A DNA stretch of 64,000 nt from Rhizobium sp. 007 (GCF_015353075.1 NZ_CP064191.1:310001-374000), one strand, 5' to 3'; shown: positions 19,457-29,721, counted from the stretch's first letter. Notes: generated by a model not told the origin, from the letters alone. Numbers and translations: made by a program.

Positions 19457-19934
19457 GCTTATTCCAGCGCCTCCGACCGCATCCTTCACAGTGCTAATTG
19501 CTCAAGAGGCCGTCGGCACAGCGGGAGCTACTCGTCGGGCGATGTGGTCATCCGAGCCGCTCGGTATCGAAGATTATGTGGTGCCGGTAATCCCCCGCGG
19601 CGCGGATGCACGATGATTGCTGGCAGCGAGCACCTCAGGTTCTATGAGCGATTAGCCTCCAGCATCAGCGGTCATCCGCAAATTTGCAGCAACAATCTCA
19701 TGCCCCGCGCATCCAAAACCATCTCGCACCGGCCGGGACTGTTCTGCAACGGGTTCGCCGACCTTCTTCCGGTGATAGCGTCGTCCAGTTCCGTCGCAGG
19801 CGCTGATGATGCTGGCGTAGACTAGTCGTCGTCATTGCAGTTGCTGTGCAAAAAAACACGGTCTAGAACCGGCCATCCCTCCCGCTTCCGCTTTCCTTAA
19901 TCTCAGTACGTCTTCCTTGTGCACGACGGCAGCC
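19457..19934. other. Spacer between virB11 and virA, no gene seen
   Basis: virB11 (plus) and virA (minus) converge here. I see no credible frame and no clear rho-independent terminator. Confidence 0.4.
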
Positions 19935-22445
19935 TCACGTCCTGATCATCGTACGAATTGCACATGCCATGGTCCTGGATGAGACTGGCTTAGCCAGGGC
20001 AATCGCGGAGGCCCGGTCATCAGCCGCAGGTGGCATGTTAAGGTTAGCTCCACCAATGATGATGACGGGCACTGTTTTAAAAGCTGCATGTATGGCTTCG
20101 GCGCGCCGTCGCTCGTGAAAAGACAAATGATCCGCCACAATAAGATCGACTGCTTTCCCCCTAAACATCCAATCGAAAAGATTGTCGAATGTCTTGAAGC
20201 CAACTGGCTCATAGCCTAATGCGGCAATCTTGTCCTCATACATCCCCAGCGTCCCTCGATCGGGCTCTACTACTGCGACGATCTCTCCGTTACCATGTGG
20301 TATTTCACAGGGCCCAAAAAAGCTGTCCGCACTCACCGGCTCCTTTGAAGAAGGCGGTAGATAAATGTCGAAGCGCGTACCGCGCCCAACGGTTGAGACG
20401 ACGTCAATGTATCCTGCATGCGCTTTCACATACCCGTGAACTGCAGCGAGACCGAGCCCCGTCCCGCCCCTGCAAGAGCGCGTGGTGAAAAAGGGCTCAA
20501 AAATATTCGGTAGTACGGCTTCAGCAATACCTTTGCCGTTATCGCCGACAGAAAGGAGGACATAGTCCCCGGGTGGTAAAGTGCCAGTAGCAAGTGTCTT
20601 CGATTGGGAGACATAAATGCGAGAGACGCTGACCTCAACGCGGCCTCCATTCGTGAAAGCCTCCGAGGCATTCTTGCAGAGATTCATCAGGATCTGCTGT
20701 ATTTCCAATGGGCTTCCTTCGATTACCGTTTGCCTTTCGTCAATTTTGAAATTCAGCTCTACGTCCGCACGAAGCGTAACGCGCAGCAACGGAGCCAAAT
20801 CCATTGTCACCTCGGAGATGTTGAAGGGCTTGGTCATACGTTTTTGGTTTCGGCTCAGTGCCAAGATCTGATCAATGATCAGCCTTGCTCGATCGCCTGC
20901 AGTGATGATTTGGCCGATGTAACCTCGTGTTCTCGAGAGGCGGTGCAGAAGACTGTGGGCCATCTCGGCATAGCCGAGGATTGCCCCTAAAAGGTTGTTG
21001 AATTCATGCGCCATGCCACCTGCAAGTGTGCCGACGGCCTTCAGCCGTTCCGCATGCTCCAACCGCCTCTCCAGAAGGCTATGTTCCATCTGCCTACGTC
21101 GAAGATCGATGTAATCGCAGACACGACCAGTCGCGCACTCAAGAAGTTGAACCTCAGTGGAAGAGAGCCGTGGACGGTCTTGCTCATAGGCAAGGCAACA
21201 AACGGCGATTAGCTGATCGGAGGCCTTGAAGACAAGCAACTGAGAAAGACCAGAAGTCCCCTCCGCAACGCCGCGAACTTTTTGCTCGGGAACGATGCCA
21301 AACAGTGGCAGTTGCTCCCCCGCCTGGACAAGCGAGACAATTTCAAGCAGCAACCCATCGTTCCAGTTAGACCCAGGATTGTTTGCGGCGAAGCACCCAG
21401 CCGCCCTCCCGGCATTCACTTCGACCAGTGCCAGCGTGCACTGATCAGCATTGAAAAAGCGTTGAACGACTCGAAGTGCGGCTTGGGTTGAGGAAGTTAG
21501 CGACATCTTTGTTGCTTCACAATCTCTGAAGCAAGCCCCAATCTCCTTCATCGCCGCTTCAAACTGCAAGCGCCTTACCAACCGATTCGTGTGCAGATGC
21601 AACCTTGACAGGAGAACGACTATACAAAAGCAAAGGCATATTGAAACTAAGATCAGAAACATTCTTGCCCATTGCTCGCTCAGATTGATCAAGCTGTGGC
21701 GATTTAAATATTCGCGCTCCAGTTTCGCGGCTTCAGCAATAGTGTCGGATGACGCAATGCTATTTACGGCTTCGTTCACCTGCGGCAACAAAGACAGGAT
21801 GACCCGACCATCGCGTACAACATATTCAATGGCTTCACTCTCATCCCCCGTCGATTGAAGCCGGTCGAGTTTTTTATCGATCTGTGACGCAAGGTTCGAA
21901 CTCGGACGAAGCAAAAACTGCAGAATCAAATCGCCGAGTTCGAACCTTCTCGACGGTGATCCCGGAAGCAAGCTCACAAAATGATCGAAACTTGAGAGAG
22001 CATTTTGCAAGCGCGCGTTCTGTGCGCTCAAGTTGCCGACGATAGCATCTGTCCTTTCGACCGACAGCTTTACCCGAGTTAGCAGTCGAGAGAGATCACT
22101 GGCATTCTCGTGAGTCGCCTTTTCAAACAACTCCTGTAGGTCAATCAGGCTCTTCTGCACTGCCCGTAACTTTTCTGCAACAGGGCTGTAGTCCCGTAGC
22201 ATGCCGGCGCGAGCGCGAAGCACATCGCGCTGCACTAATGCACTATTGGTCTGAATTCTTCGCAATTCACTTAGTATTACCTGATTAGTCTGGTTGTCCT
22301 GCCCGCACCTGCTTGCCAGCACTGTCAACAACACAGTCGTGAACACCAACACTAGAACTATCTTGGTGCTGAGTTTCTTCTCCCAAGGAGACAGCGACGA
22401 ATCATCCGCGTTCGCCCGCCTTCCTGAGCATCGCGATCTGAACAT
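19935..22445 (-). CDS. virA: VirA hybrid sensor histidine kinase
   Basis: The ATG at 22445 (ACGGAG ribosome site) gives 836 aa, close to Agrobacterium VirA (829). A start 18 codons upstream is also open. Order: first transmembrane helix ([17 protein letters not shown]), periplasmic helical sensor domain, second helix ([18 protein letters not shown]), GAF-like linker, kinase with the phospho-His in [19 protein letters not shown] (about residue 478), N box ([12 protein letters not shown]), G boxes ([21 protein letters not shown]), then a C-terminal receiver domain. In Agrobacterium VirA perceives phenolics, sugars and acidity and phosphorylates VirG. All catalytic motifs are present. Confidence 0.95.
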   Translation of the reverse strand: MFRSRCSGRRANADDSSLSPWEKKLSTKIVLVLVFTTVLLTVLASRCGQDNQTNQVILSELRRIQTNSALVQRDVLRARAGMLRDYSPVAEKLRAVQKSLIDLQELFEKATHENASDLSRLLTRVKLSVERTDAIVGNLSAQNARLQNALSSFDHFVSLLPGSPSRRFELGDLILQFLLRPSSNLASQIDKKLDRLQSTGDESEAIEYVVRDGRVILSLLPQVNEAVNSIASSDTIAEAAKLEREYLNRHSLINLSEQWARMFLILVSICLCFCIVVLLSRLHLHTNRLVRRLQFEAAMKEIGACFRDCEATKMSLTSSTQAALRVVQRFFNADQCTLALVEVNAGRAAGCFAANNPGSNWNDGLLLEIVSLVQAGEQLPLFGIVPEQKVRGVAEGTSGLSQLLVFKASDQLIAVCCLAYEQDRPRLSSTEVQLLECATGRVCDYIDLRRRQMEHSLLERRLEHAERLKAVGTLAGGMAHEFNNLLGAILGYAEMAHSLLHRLSRTRGYIGQIITAGDRARLIIDQILALSRNQKRMTKPFNISEVTMDLAPLLRVTLRADVELNFKIDERQTVIEGSPLEIQQILMNLCKNASEAFTNGGRVEVSVSRIYVSQSKTLATGTLPPGDYVLLSVGDNGKGIAEAVLPNIFEPFFTTRSCRGGTGLGLAAVHGYVKAHAGYIDVVSTVGRGTRFDIYLPPSSKEPVSADSFFGPCEIPHGNGEIVAVVEPDRGTLGMYEDKIAALGYEPVGFKTFDNLFDWMFRGKAVDLIVADHLSFHERRRAEAIHAAFKTVPVIIIGGANLNMPPAADDRASAIALAKPVSSRTMACAIRTMIRT

Positions 22446-22648
22446 TAGCTCCGTTTCGCGCTGATGGATGCATGGTAGGTGCTGAACCTGAAACACCACG
22501 CCCCTCCCCGTTCAGTAGCGTCACTACGCCTATTCGCCACTGCAATCGATATGCATCGCAACGCGACGTCCGGGACGCATAGGCGAGGAAGGTTGTTTGT
22601 CTTTTTGGGGATCTCGAAGGCACCGCTCATAGACATAAGTTCATCGCT

Positions 22649-23305
22649 TTATGTATATCTGGGGCATATCGCGGCGACGTTGCTGTGCATCAGCGCCTCC
22701 GCTGTCAAATCCAGGCATTTTCGCTTGGATCGGCTAGAGATGTCCGATATCCAACAAACGCTGATTACTTGACCCCTCGCCATTGAAGCTTGACGCCCAC
22801 AGTCGGAGGGCTCTCTGCTTCTGAAGGACGCCATTAGCTCCGCTCGGGCGCCATCGCAGGCTTCGCTGATGGACTGCGTGACTCGACCAGCCATCGACGC
22901 CTCTCCAACGATTGCATTGGCTGGCCTATCATCTGACGGACTGAAGTCTATTTTTGTGCGAACACATGCGCCCGTGGACATCAGGAGCCTCCAGCATTTC
23001 GATGAGGCGATTAACAAGGCGATTTTTTTCTTCGCTATCAAACTTGCCAAAGTCCCTCGCAACCAAGCTAGTTGCAACTGCAAGGTTAAGTTCCCAAAAT
23101 TGCGTGCTGTTTCGCGCGGGCTATCAGTTACTAAGCGTTCTGCAATATTGGTCAGTGGCCTATCTGGGAGATCAGAGAGGTAACTTCGTACCTCGGCCGC
23201 CCTCCCGCCATTGCGGGATGAACTTTCAGGTGTGCGTATCCGTTTGCTATCGTGATCCATTAGTAGGACTCCGAAGTAATCTCGACTGCCCGATGAGGCT
23301 ACCAT
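22649..23305 (-). pseudogene. Unrecognised gene, probably frameshifted, upstream of virA
   Basis: The frame from about 23266 (MDHDSKRIRTPESSS) through VRSYLSDLPDRPLTNIAERL to about 23095 reads like a soluble protein. Beyond there the neighbouring frame reads more naturally (STQFWELNLAVATSLVARDF, then FDSEEKNRLVNRLIEMLEAP) and stops at 22937. The simplest reading is one gene of about 110 codons with a frameshift near 23095. I do not recognise the family. Lying between virA and virD4, it may be a vir-regulon gene. Confidence 0.35.
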
Positions 23306-23712
23306 CGAAGCTTGATCTGCTAAATCGATATAGCGTTACATTTGTAGTCCTACTGAGGGTCCCCGTCGCCACATACGCCGTTGCCGCCACTTTAGGTATA
23401 TAGTTTGCGCCGAAGAACAAGCGACGCGAGTGTGACAGACGAACGGTGTTTCGCAATCCTATGGCCCAAGGGTACGTTGATGCCGCACTTCCGCTTCGCC
23501 GACGGCAGCCTTCCGGGAGGCCCATTACCGATAGATCAGCAGAGCTTTATCAATTTGGCTGACTCTTAATCGGAGCCCTGAGCTCAATGACGCCGTTTAG
23601 GCCCCGACAGGCCACGTTTTCCTTTGCCGGTCCTGCGATTCGTGAAGGGCGGCATAAATCTCCCGCTATGTTCGGACAAGTAGCTAGCAATAGCGCACGT
23701 TACAAAACGGTT
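23306..23712. other. Spacer between divergent vir-region genes
   Basis: No gene was recognised. The stretch separates a minus-strand relic from virD4 and ends in possible VirG-binding sequences. Confidence 0.4.
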
Positions 23713-23739
23713 TCTAATTGATTGACGTTGCAACAGAAT
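23713..23739 (+). promoter_or_regulatory. Candidate vir box upstream of virD4
   Basis: TCTAATTGATTG (23713-23724) keeps the AATTGA core, and TTGCAACAGAAT (23728-23739) also partly matches TNCAATTGAAAY (8-9 of 12). They lie about 150 bp before virD4. The match is weaker than at virB. Confidence 0.35.
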
Positions 23740-23880
23740 TTCATTCTTCCACCTTGATTCCAATACCTTCAGTGCTTACAGTCTTATCGATGGTTGGCGG
23801 ATATTTGCATATCGGGCAGGTCCGAATCTTCCGCTCTTCACGAGGGCGTCGGCGCCATAAAGTAGCGACCTCCGGTCGGA

Positions 23881-25641
23881 GTGTCGCAGCATCTTGCAGC
23901 CGCTCGAATTATACGGTGGACGACGATTTCAAGCAAAACTACGATTTCAAACAAAACTACGCCCTCAAGCATCGCTTTGAGCATCCTGTGTTCACTGGCT
24001 GCAGGTTTTTGTGCGGCAAGTCTGTACGCAACATTCCGTCACGGAATTAGCGGTGAAGCTTTGATGGCGTTTGACATCCTCGCTTTTTGGTACGAGACGC
24101 CTTTCTATTTGGGCTATACAACCCTAGCCTTCTATCACGGCTTAGCTGTCGTCGTCTCAACATCGGGAATCGTTCTGCTGATTCAGCAGATGCTTTCCGA
24201 AGGCAATCGCGAGCATCACGGCACGGCGCGCTGGGCTGGCGTGGATGAAATGCGCCGCGCAGGGTATCTGCAGCGGTACAGTCGCATCAGGGGTCCAGTA
24301 TTTGGAAAGACGAGTGGCCCTTTTTGGTCCGACTATTACCTGACCAATGGCGAGCAGCCTCACAGCCTTATCGTTGCGCCAACCCGCGCGGGAAAAGGCG
24401 TGGGAATTGTCATTCCAACGCTACTTACGTTCAAGGGCTCAGTGATAGCTCTCGACGTTAAGGGTGAGCTTTTTGAACTCACCTCTAGGGCACGCAAAGC
24501 CGATGGCGACAGTGTGTTGAAATTCGCACCGCTAGATCCAGAACGGCGGACGAGTTGCTATAATCCTCTGTTGGATATCATAGCATTGCCTCCAGAGCGG
24601 CAGTTCACCGAGGCGCGCCGTTTGGCGGCGAACCTCATTACGACCAAGGGACAGAGCGCGGAAGGTTTCATCAACGGCGCTCGAGATCTTTTTGTCGCCG
24701 GCATTCTTGCCTGCATCGAGCGCGGCACGCCAACAATCGGGGCCGTTTACGACCTCTTTGCTCAACCGGGCGAGAAATATAGGCTCTTTGCGCGCCTCGC
24801 GGAGGAGACCCAGAACAAAGAGGCTCAGCGGATCTTCGACGACATGGCGGGCAACGATACAAAAATTCTAACCTCCTATACTTCTGTGCTGGGCGATGGC
24901 GGGCTCAACTTATGGGCGGACCCCCTGGTTAAAGCGGCGACAAGCCGATCAGATTTCTCAATCTATGATTTGCGTCGCCGGAGAACTTGCGTTTATCTTT
25001 GCGTTAGCCCAAACGATCTTGAGGTTGTCGCGCCTCTGATGCGCCTACTCTTTCAGCAGGTCGTTTCAATTCTACAACGCTCGCTGCCTGGCAAGGATGA
25101 GAAGCACGAGGTGCTATTCCTGCTCGATGAATTCAAGCACTTGGGCAAGCTGGAGGCGGTTGAAACGGCAATCACGACCATCGCGGGCTACAAGGGCCGC
25201 TTTATGTTCATTATCCAAAGCCTCTCGGCATTGTCGGGAACATACGACGAGGCCGGTAAACAAAACTTTCTCAGCAATACTGGCGTGCAAGTCTTCATGG
25301 CCACGGCGGATGACGAGACACCGAATTATATTTCGAAAGCGATCGGTGAATATACGTTTCAAGCGCGCTCCACTTCCCATACCCAAGGGCGAATGTTCGA
25401 TCGCAATATTCAGAGTTCAAATCAAGGAGCACCTCTACTGCGGCCCGAACAGGTCCGTCTGCTCGATGACAAATGCCAGATTGTCCTCATTAAGGGCCAG
25501 CCACCATTGCAACTGCGAAAGGTTCGATATTACTCCGATCGCGCACTGAAGCGCATCTTTGAAAACCAGACAGGAGGACTTCCGGAGCCCGCACGCTTGA
25601 TAATCACCGAGGAGGGAGTCGGCGCAAATTTCCAAGCTTAA
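23881..25641 (+). CDS. virD4: VirD4 type IV coupling protein
   Basis: From SIALSILCSLAAGFCAASLY onward the protein follows Agrobacterium VirD4 nearly residue by residue. It has two N-terminal membrane helices, Walker A in VAPTRAGKGVGIVIP (about residue 165), ALDVKGELFELTSRARK, Walker B in VLFLLDEFKHLGKLEA and YKGRFMFIIQSLSAL. VirD4 recruits substrates to the VirB channel. It ends (586 aa) shortly after the conserved domain, without the longer acidic tail of some homologues. The start is uncertain: the frame opens at GTG 23881, and the first codons include a tandem 18-bp repeat encoding ISSKTT/ISNKTT. The Agrobacterium start would align there, but no ATG exists. Confidence 0.93.
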   Translation: MSQHLAAARIIRWTTISSKTTISNKTTPSSIALSILCSLAAGFCAASLYATFRHGISGEALMAFDILAFWYETPFYLGYTTLAFYHGLAVVVSTSGIVLLIQQMLSEGNREHHGTARWAGVDEMRRAGYLQRYSRIRGPVFGKTSGPFWSDYYLTNGEQPHSLIVAPTRAGKGVGIVIPTLLTFKGSVIALDVKGELFELTSRARKADGDSVLKFAPLDPERRTSCYNPLLDIIALPPERQFTEARRLAANLITTKGQSAEGFINGARDLFVAGILACIERGTPTIGAVYDLFAQPGEKYRLFARLAEETQNKEAQRIFDDMAGNDTKILTSYTSVLGDGGLNLWADPLVKAATSRSDFSIYDLRRRRTCVYLCVSPNDLEVVAPLMRLLFQQVVSILQRSLPGKDEKHEVLFLLDEFKHLGKLEAVETAITTIAGYKGRFMFIIQSLSALSGTYDEAGKQNFLSNTGVQVFMATADDETPNYISKAIGEYTFQARSTSHTQGRMFDRNIQSSNQGAPLLRPEQVRLLDDKCQIVLIKGQPPLQLRKVRYYSDRALKRIFENQTGGLPEPARLIITEEGVGANFQA

Positions 25642-25738
25642 CGACCGCTGCCGACACGCCCATTTCGGGGAACCGCACTAGACCGGCGGCAGCTCGCGAA
25701 CAACAGGCCGAGCCGCCGACCCTCGCATGGACTACCGA

Positions 25739-26479
25739 TCAGGCGGCCAATGTGCCCCCGTAGTCGGTATCCACATCAGCGTCGAAGAAATAACCTGCAC
25801 CCCGGGATGTTTTAATCAGACGAGGGTTGGCCGGATCCGGCTCAAGCTTTCGGCGCAAGCGCAAGATGAGGACATCAACACTTCGGTCATGCACCTCTTC
25901 TCCACGCACTCGGCTTGCAAGCAAAAGCCGCTCTCTAGATAAAACGTCGCGTGGTTTTTCCAGAAAGGCGACTAGTAGATTGAACTCACCTGCGGTAAGC
26001 TTGACCTCGCCGCTCTGTTCAAAGATCAATCGGCGTTGATTAAGATTGAGCTTCCAACCAGCAAAATAAAACGAACGTCGATCTTTTGCCCGTGGATTGA
26101 TGGGCCGCTGGCGCAATGCTACTCGAATGCGGGCCAAGAATTCGCGCATTCCAAAAGGCTTGGAAACGAAATCAGTTGCCCCGAGCTCCAGTGCAACGAC
26201 TTTTTCGGCCTCCTCAAGACGATCGCCGCTGATGGTAATGATTGGAATATCCGATTTCGTCGCCAAATTGCGGATGATTTCCAGACCATCTTCGCGACCC
26301 AGATTAAGATCAACAACCACGAGATCGACCGGCGCACACGAGAGCACGCGATTGAGCTGCCTACTATCGCTTACTGCGGTTACCTTAAAGGCATGTATCG
26401 TTAGATATTCGACAATGAGGTGCCGCATAGCGACATCGTCATCGATGACAAGAACGTGTTTCAATGGCTCTCCTTTCAT
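25739..26479 (-). CDS. virG: VirG response regulator
   Basis: The 246-aa protein MKGEPLKHVLVIDDDVAMRH has an intact receiver (acidic DDD triad, phospho-Asp in VVVDLNLGREDGL, Lys in VSKPFGMREF). It also has an OmpR-type winged-helix domain (VKLTAGEFNLLVAFLEKP, RSVDVLILRLRRKLE, GAGYFFDAD). It is nearly identical in pattern to Agrobacterium VirG and would bind vir boxes when phosphorylated by VirA. It converges with virD4 (97 bp between stops). Confidence 0.95.
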   Translation of the reverse strand: MKGEPLKHVLVIDDDVAMRHLIVEYLTIHAFKVTAVSDSRQLNRVLSCAPVDLVVVDLNLGREDGLEIIRNLATKSDIPIITISGDRLEEAEKVVALELGATDFVSKPFGMREFLARIRVALRQRPINPRAKDRRSFYFAGWKLNLNQRRLIFEQSGEVKLTAGEFNLLVAFLEKPRDVLSRERLLLASRVRGEEVHDRSVDVLILRLRRKLEPDPANPRLIKTSRGAGYFFDADVDTDYGGTLAA

Positions 26480-26580
26480 TTTTCAACCAGGCTGGCAAAA
26501 ACCTCTCGGAGGGCAGATGAACAAGATCTGTACGCCACAGCTTCGCCACTCCCAAACCCACTCGCCGTCTCCTGCCGCGC

Positions 26581-26649
26581 TTACATTCGCCGAGATGAAG
26601 ACGATCTGTCGCGTGACGACTCGGGGCTTCGCATATGAGGATGTTTCAT
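26581..26649 (-). pseudogene. nodB: Possible nodB start remnant
   Basis: The sequence after the nodA end reads ATGAAACATC, overlapping the expected nodA stop (ATGA) as nodA-nodB pairs do. The frame then closes after 22 codons and no polysaccharide-deacetylase motif follows. Only position and first codons support it. Confidence 0.3.
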
Positions 26650-27220
26650 AGCTCGGACCTTTCCGATCGATCAGTGTGTCGGCCGGCCACTCGCTCATCG
26701 CGCGTCCAATTTGAAATACCACGACGAGTACGTCTTCGATGCGCGTGGGGGCAGGTACACGTCTGAAAGGTTGGACCACCTCGAACCCCCGCCACAATTG
26801 TCGCCACACCGTGTCTGCAGAGCCTTTCAATGTACTTGTGCAGCGCGTGCCGAATGGTGCCGAATACGAATGGAATGCCAAGCTGCTGCAGCACTGAATA
26901 CCCCCTGTTGGGCAGCGAATGGGTAACCGGAGACCTTTAAGGTCTGGACGGACCCCACAGTCCCTGTTCGCCCACCATTAACTCAACCACGCCAAATTTA
27001 ATGAAACGGCGCAACAGGCCCACAGGAGCCGCTACGCCGCGCGAGTTGTAAGCGATTAGACGAAGCTCAGCCCCCGCTCCGGCCCAACTTCGACTCCCTT
27101 CAAATTGTTTTGCATTAAAGCCTCCAGTCGGACCATATATCTTTCGAAAGAACTCAGCGAGCTCGGTGTGATCCGAGAGCTACAGCTGATTTTCCCAGCA
27201 TAGTTTCCACCGCAGCGCAT
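26646..27220 (-). pseudogene. nodA: Decayed nodA (Nod-factor N-acyltransferase)
   Basis: Reading the minus strand across frames gives almost a whole NodA. Segments in order are RWKLCWENQL (then TAG where Gln is expected), [94 protein letters not shown] and TLIDRKGP. NodA transfers the fatty acyl chain to the chitin-oligomer backbone of Nod factors. The ATG at 27220 has a GGAGGAAGCAC ribosome site, but a small deletion puts it out of frame at once. There are at least four lesions: a start-region indel, an amber codon, internal frameshifts near 26960 and 26770, and a one-base loss at the end. The nod box upstream is intact. Confidence 0.9.
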
Positions 27221-27303
27221 GTGCTTCCTCCTGCACCGATCGCAAGTCTTGCCACCTGATGCTTGATTGGAATCAAAATTCAGCGTCTTCTAAGGGTACC
27301 AAG

Positions 27304-27350
27304 CGACATCGGTAAAATTGATTATTTGGATCACTGGCATCCATGCCATG
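27304..27350 (-). promoter_or_regulatory. nod box (NodD-binding promoter element)
   Basis: The minus strand reads CATGGCATGGATG, then seven bases, then ATCCAAATAATCAATTTTAC C. This matches the second half of the rhizobial nod-box consensus (GATG-N7-ATCNAAACAATCRATTTTACCA) with only one or two changes. It ends 84 bp before the nodA start, the normal arrangement. Confidence 0.88.
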
Positions 27351-27445
27351 AACATAGGGTGCCTTCATGGGCTTTGATCCAAATCTTTTGTAGCCGCAGT
27401 AGCTTTGCCCTACGCGGCTGAAACACCGACTAAAGCTTGTCGCAT

Positions 27446-28140
27446 CTAAATCGCCTCATACCCTGCGGCCTTGAAGTAGTTTCGACATTCCTCAACGGAG
27501 AACAATGCGCAGATGTCGCTGAGGGCATTCGATATTGCGTCGAAGCTCCTTGCGGCTTTCTTTCGTAGGAGCGACTTGAGTTTCGAGAAGGCCATTTCGA
27601 TTGGGTTCAAGTCGGGCGAATAGGCCGGTAGGAACAGCAGCCTGGCACCGGTTTGTCTGATGAGTTTTTCGGCCTTTTGGCTTTTGTGGAAACGGACATT
27701 ATCGGCAATGACGATGTCGCCCTTTGATAGAGTTGGGACAAGTTGCGTTTCGATCCAAGTCTCGAATATCTCGGCATTCATTGGTGCGTTGACAATCCAT
27801 GGCGCCACCATGGAATGCGATCGGAGGCCAGCGATAAACGTCTGCGTCTTCCAGGATCCGAAAGGCGCATGACTGCGGTAACGGTGACCCCGTAACGACC
27901 AACCGGAGCGTTTTGTCAGCTTTGTGTTCGTCGACGTCTCATCGATAAAAGTGAGGCGTGCCAAAGCCTTATCAAAAAACGGCTTGCGTCTTTCGATCCA
28001 TAGACTTCTCGCCCGAGCGATTTCCGGACGAAGCTGCTCGCTTGCCATCAGGCTTTTTTTGTGGCTTAACCCGAGCCGGTGCAACATGCGGCCGACGCTC
28101 GAGCGATGCACAATTACGGCTTTGGTGCATGAATAGTTTC
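27446..28140 (-). pseudogene. IS630-family transposase, N-terminally truncated
   Basis: The frame carries the IS630 DDE core: LTFIDETSTNTKLTKRSGW, KGDIVIADNVRFHKS and [19 protein letters not shown]. The N-terminal helix-turn-helix half is absent: homology begins at SSVGRMLHRLGLSHKKSLMA near 28100 and the sequence beyond about 28140 belongs to the IS5-type element next door. That insertion or deletion inactivated the copy. Confidence 0.85.
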
Positions 28141-28193
28141 TGAACGGTTCGGCGATAGGCAAACAGGATCGCAATCAGCTTGATCCGAGTGCC

Positions 28194-29175
28194 ATGCCGT
28201 ACAAACACAACGCCGATCGTCATCACATCGCAAAGATGAAATTCAGGGTGACGAATTGGCCGGAGTACGAGGCAGGCCTGCGTCGGCGTGGCAGTCTTAC
28301 ACTGTGGATGACGCCGGAAGCATTGGCCGGATGGCATGCACCACAGCGAAAACGCGAGGTGGTCAACCCCGGTATTCCGATCTTGCCATCGAAACGGCCC
28401 TGACCCTGGGCTGTGTGTTCGGAATGCGGCTGCGCCAGACCGAAGGGCTCATGAATTCGTGTTCGATCTTATGGGACTTGATATACCCGTCCCCGATCAT
28501 ACGACGCTGAGCCGTCGGGCACAAACGTGGAAGCTGCCGGCCCAACGAAACCCGCCTCTGCCGGACGGCCCGCTGCATGTGCTGGTCGACAGCACGGGGT
28601 TAAAGGTGTACGGCGCCGGGCAATGGCTTGAGGAGAAACATGGCGCCAGATCACGCCGCAACTGGCGCAAATTCCATCTGGCAGTGGATGCCAATAGTGG
28701 CGAGATCATTGCCCATAGGCTGACCGATCAGGGCACGGATGATCCTTCCCAGGTGGAGCCGTTGCTCAGCCAGATCGACGGCGAGATTGACCAGTTCACA
28801 GCCGACGGAGCCTATGATGGCAAGCCAACCTATCAGACGGTCCTGCAGCACAGCGCAACCGCGAACGTCGTCATTCCACCGCGTTCGACGGCGGTGGAAA
28901 GCAATGGTGATACAGGGCCACCTGATCAAAGAGACAAGCACATAGCGGCGATCGCAAAAGACGGTCGGCTGCAATGGCAGGCGGCCACCGGCTACGGCAA
29001 GCGTGCACTGATCGAAACCGCCATCGGGCGATACAAGGGGCTGATCGGGCGACGTTTGCGGGCTCGTTCGTTCGCCACCCAGCAGACAGAGGTCGCCATC
29101 GGTTGCATCGTTCTCAACCGCATGCTGGCATGTGGACGCCCGGAGTCTGTCCGGCGTCAAGTCAGGCAGGCATAA
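28194..29175 (+). pseudogene. IS5-family transposase with two frameshifts
   Basis: Three frames must be joined: MPYKHNADRHHIAKMKFRVT to about 28360, then RGGQPRYSDLAIETALTLGC to about 28450, then FDLMGLDIPVPDHTTLSRRA through VDSTGLKVYGAGQW, FTADGAYDGKPTY and GYGKRALIETAIGRYK to 29175. Together they make a normal-length IS5-group (IS1031/IS427-like) DDE transposase. The frameshifts near 28350 and 28455 make it non-functional. Confidence 0.88.
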
Positions 29176-29567
29176 CCGACAACATCAAAGGCCGAAATGC
29201 GTTCGATTTCATATCCGCGCACCAACGCCTCCCTCCGCTGCTTCTGCATTTGCCGGAGAGGCGCTGGGGCATGCTGCGAGTAACGCTAATTGGGTCAGCT
29301 ATTCAGCTCACGCACCGCAAAGCACGGCAACTCCCTCGGGAATTGCTGCCCCAGATGGGCAGTGGGCAGCGCGATGCTCTGACAGCGGTATGCCGGGTAT
29401 TGCTGTCACTGACATCAAAATTGATCCAGAAAGCATTGCAAGGTCATGGCGGCGGCGGGCCCGAACCGATCTTTACACGCCTCATCAGGTAAACGGTGAT
29501 CCGCGGAGCGAGGGCAAAAACCTATTCTGAATCATCTCCATCGTCAGGGGGCCTCTTCGGCGTCGAC
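29176..29567. other. Stretch after the IS5 relic, no assignable gene
   Basis: A frame running to 29530 on the plus strand (PPSAASAFAGEALGHAASNA ... KIDPESIARSWRRRARTDL) is open but lacks a start of its own and resembles nothing I know. It may be coding debris. Confidence 0.3.
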
Positions 29568-29588
29568 AAAATCAGCTGCCCTGATTTT
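29568..29588. repeat. Perfect 8-bp inverted repeat
   Basis: AAAATCAG-CTGCC-CTGATTTT forms a perfect stem with a five-base loop. It may be a terminator or part of the recombination site described next. Confidence 0.5.
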
Positions 29589-29601
29589 TCAGGGGAAATT
29601 C

Positions 29602-29654
29602 TGTCGCAAAAGTCAGATGCAAAAAGTAACCTTTAGCGACCGACTTTTGCGACA
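29602..29654. repeat. 13-bp perfect inverted repeat, possible resolvase (res) site
   Basis: TGTCGCAAAAGTC (29602-29614) is exactly complementary to GACTTTTGCGACA (29642-29654), with 27 bp between. Spaced palindromes of this type with a TGTCG end resemble serine-recombinase res subsites of Tn3-family elements. No resolvase or Tn3 transposase gene is visible here, so it would be a relic. Confidence 0.45.
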
Positions 29655-29687
29655 CTCGGCTTGACGGTTCACCGTCCTTCGCCTATT

Positions 29688-29701
29688 TGTTACATGTAAC
29701 A
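29688..29701. promoter_or_regulatory. Palindromic operator candidate for the toxin-antitoxin operon
   Basis: TGTTACATGTAACA is a perfect 14-bp palindrome 20 bp before the antitoxin start. Antitoxins of this class repress their own operon through such palindromes. Confidence 0.5.
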
Positions 29702-29721
29702 GATTGAGCGGAGATTCCACC

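Noticed and set aside
26483..26894. Two overlapping minus-strand ORFs upstream of virG
   Set aside because: They are out-of-order pieces of the nodA pseudogene plus trailing sequence, not separate genes.
27150..27185. Possible tts box (TTTCGAAAG core)
   Set aside because: Only the central palindrome matches; the flanking GTCAG and CTTAG parts are absent, and the core codes for FFRK in nodA.
28651..29160. 169-codon minus-strand frame
   Set aside because: It is the shadow of the IS5 transposase reading frame.
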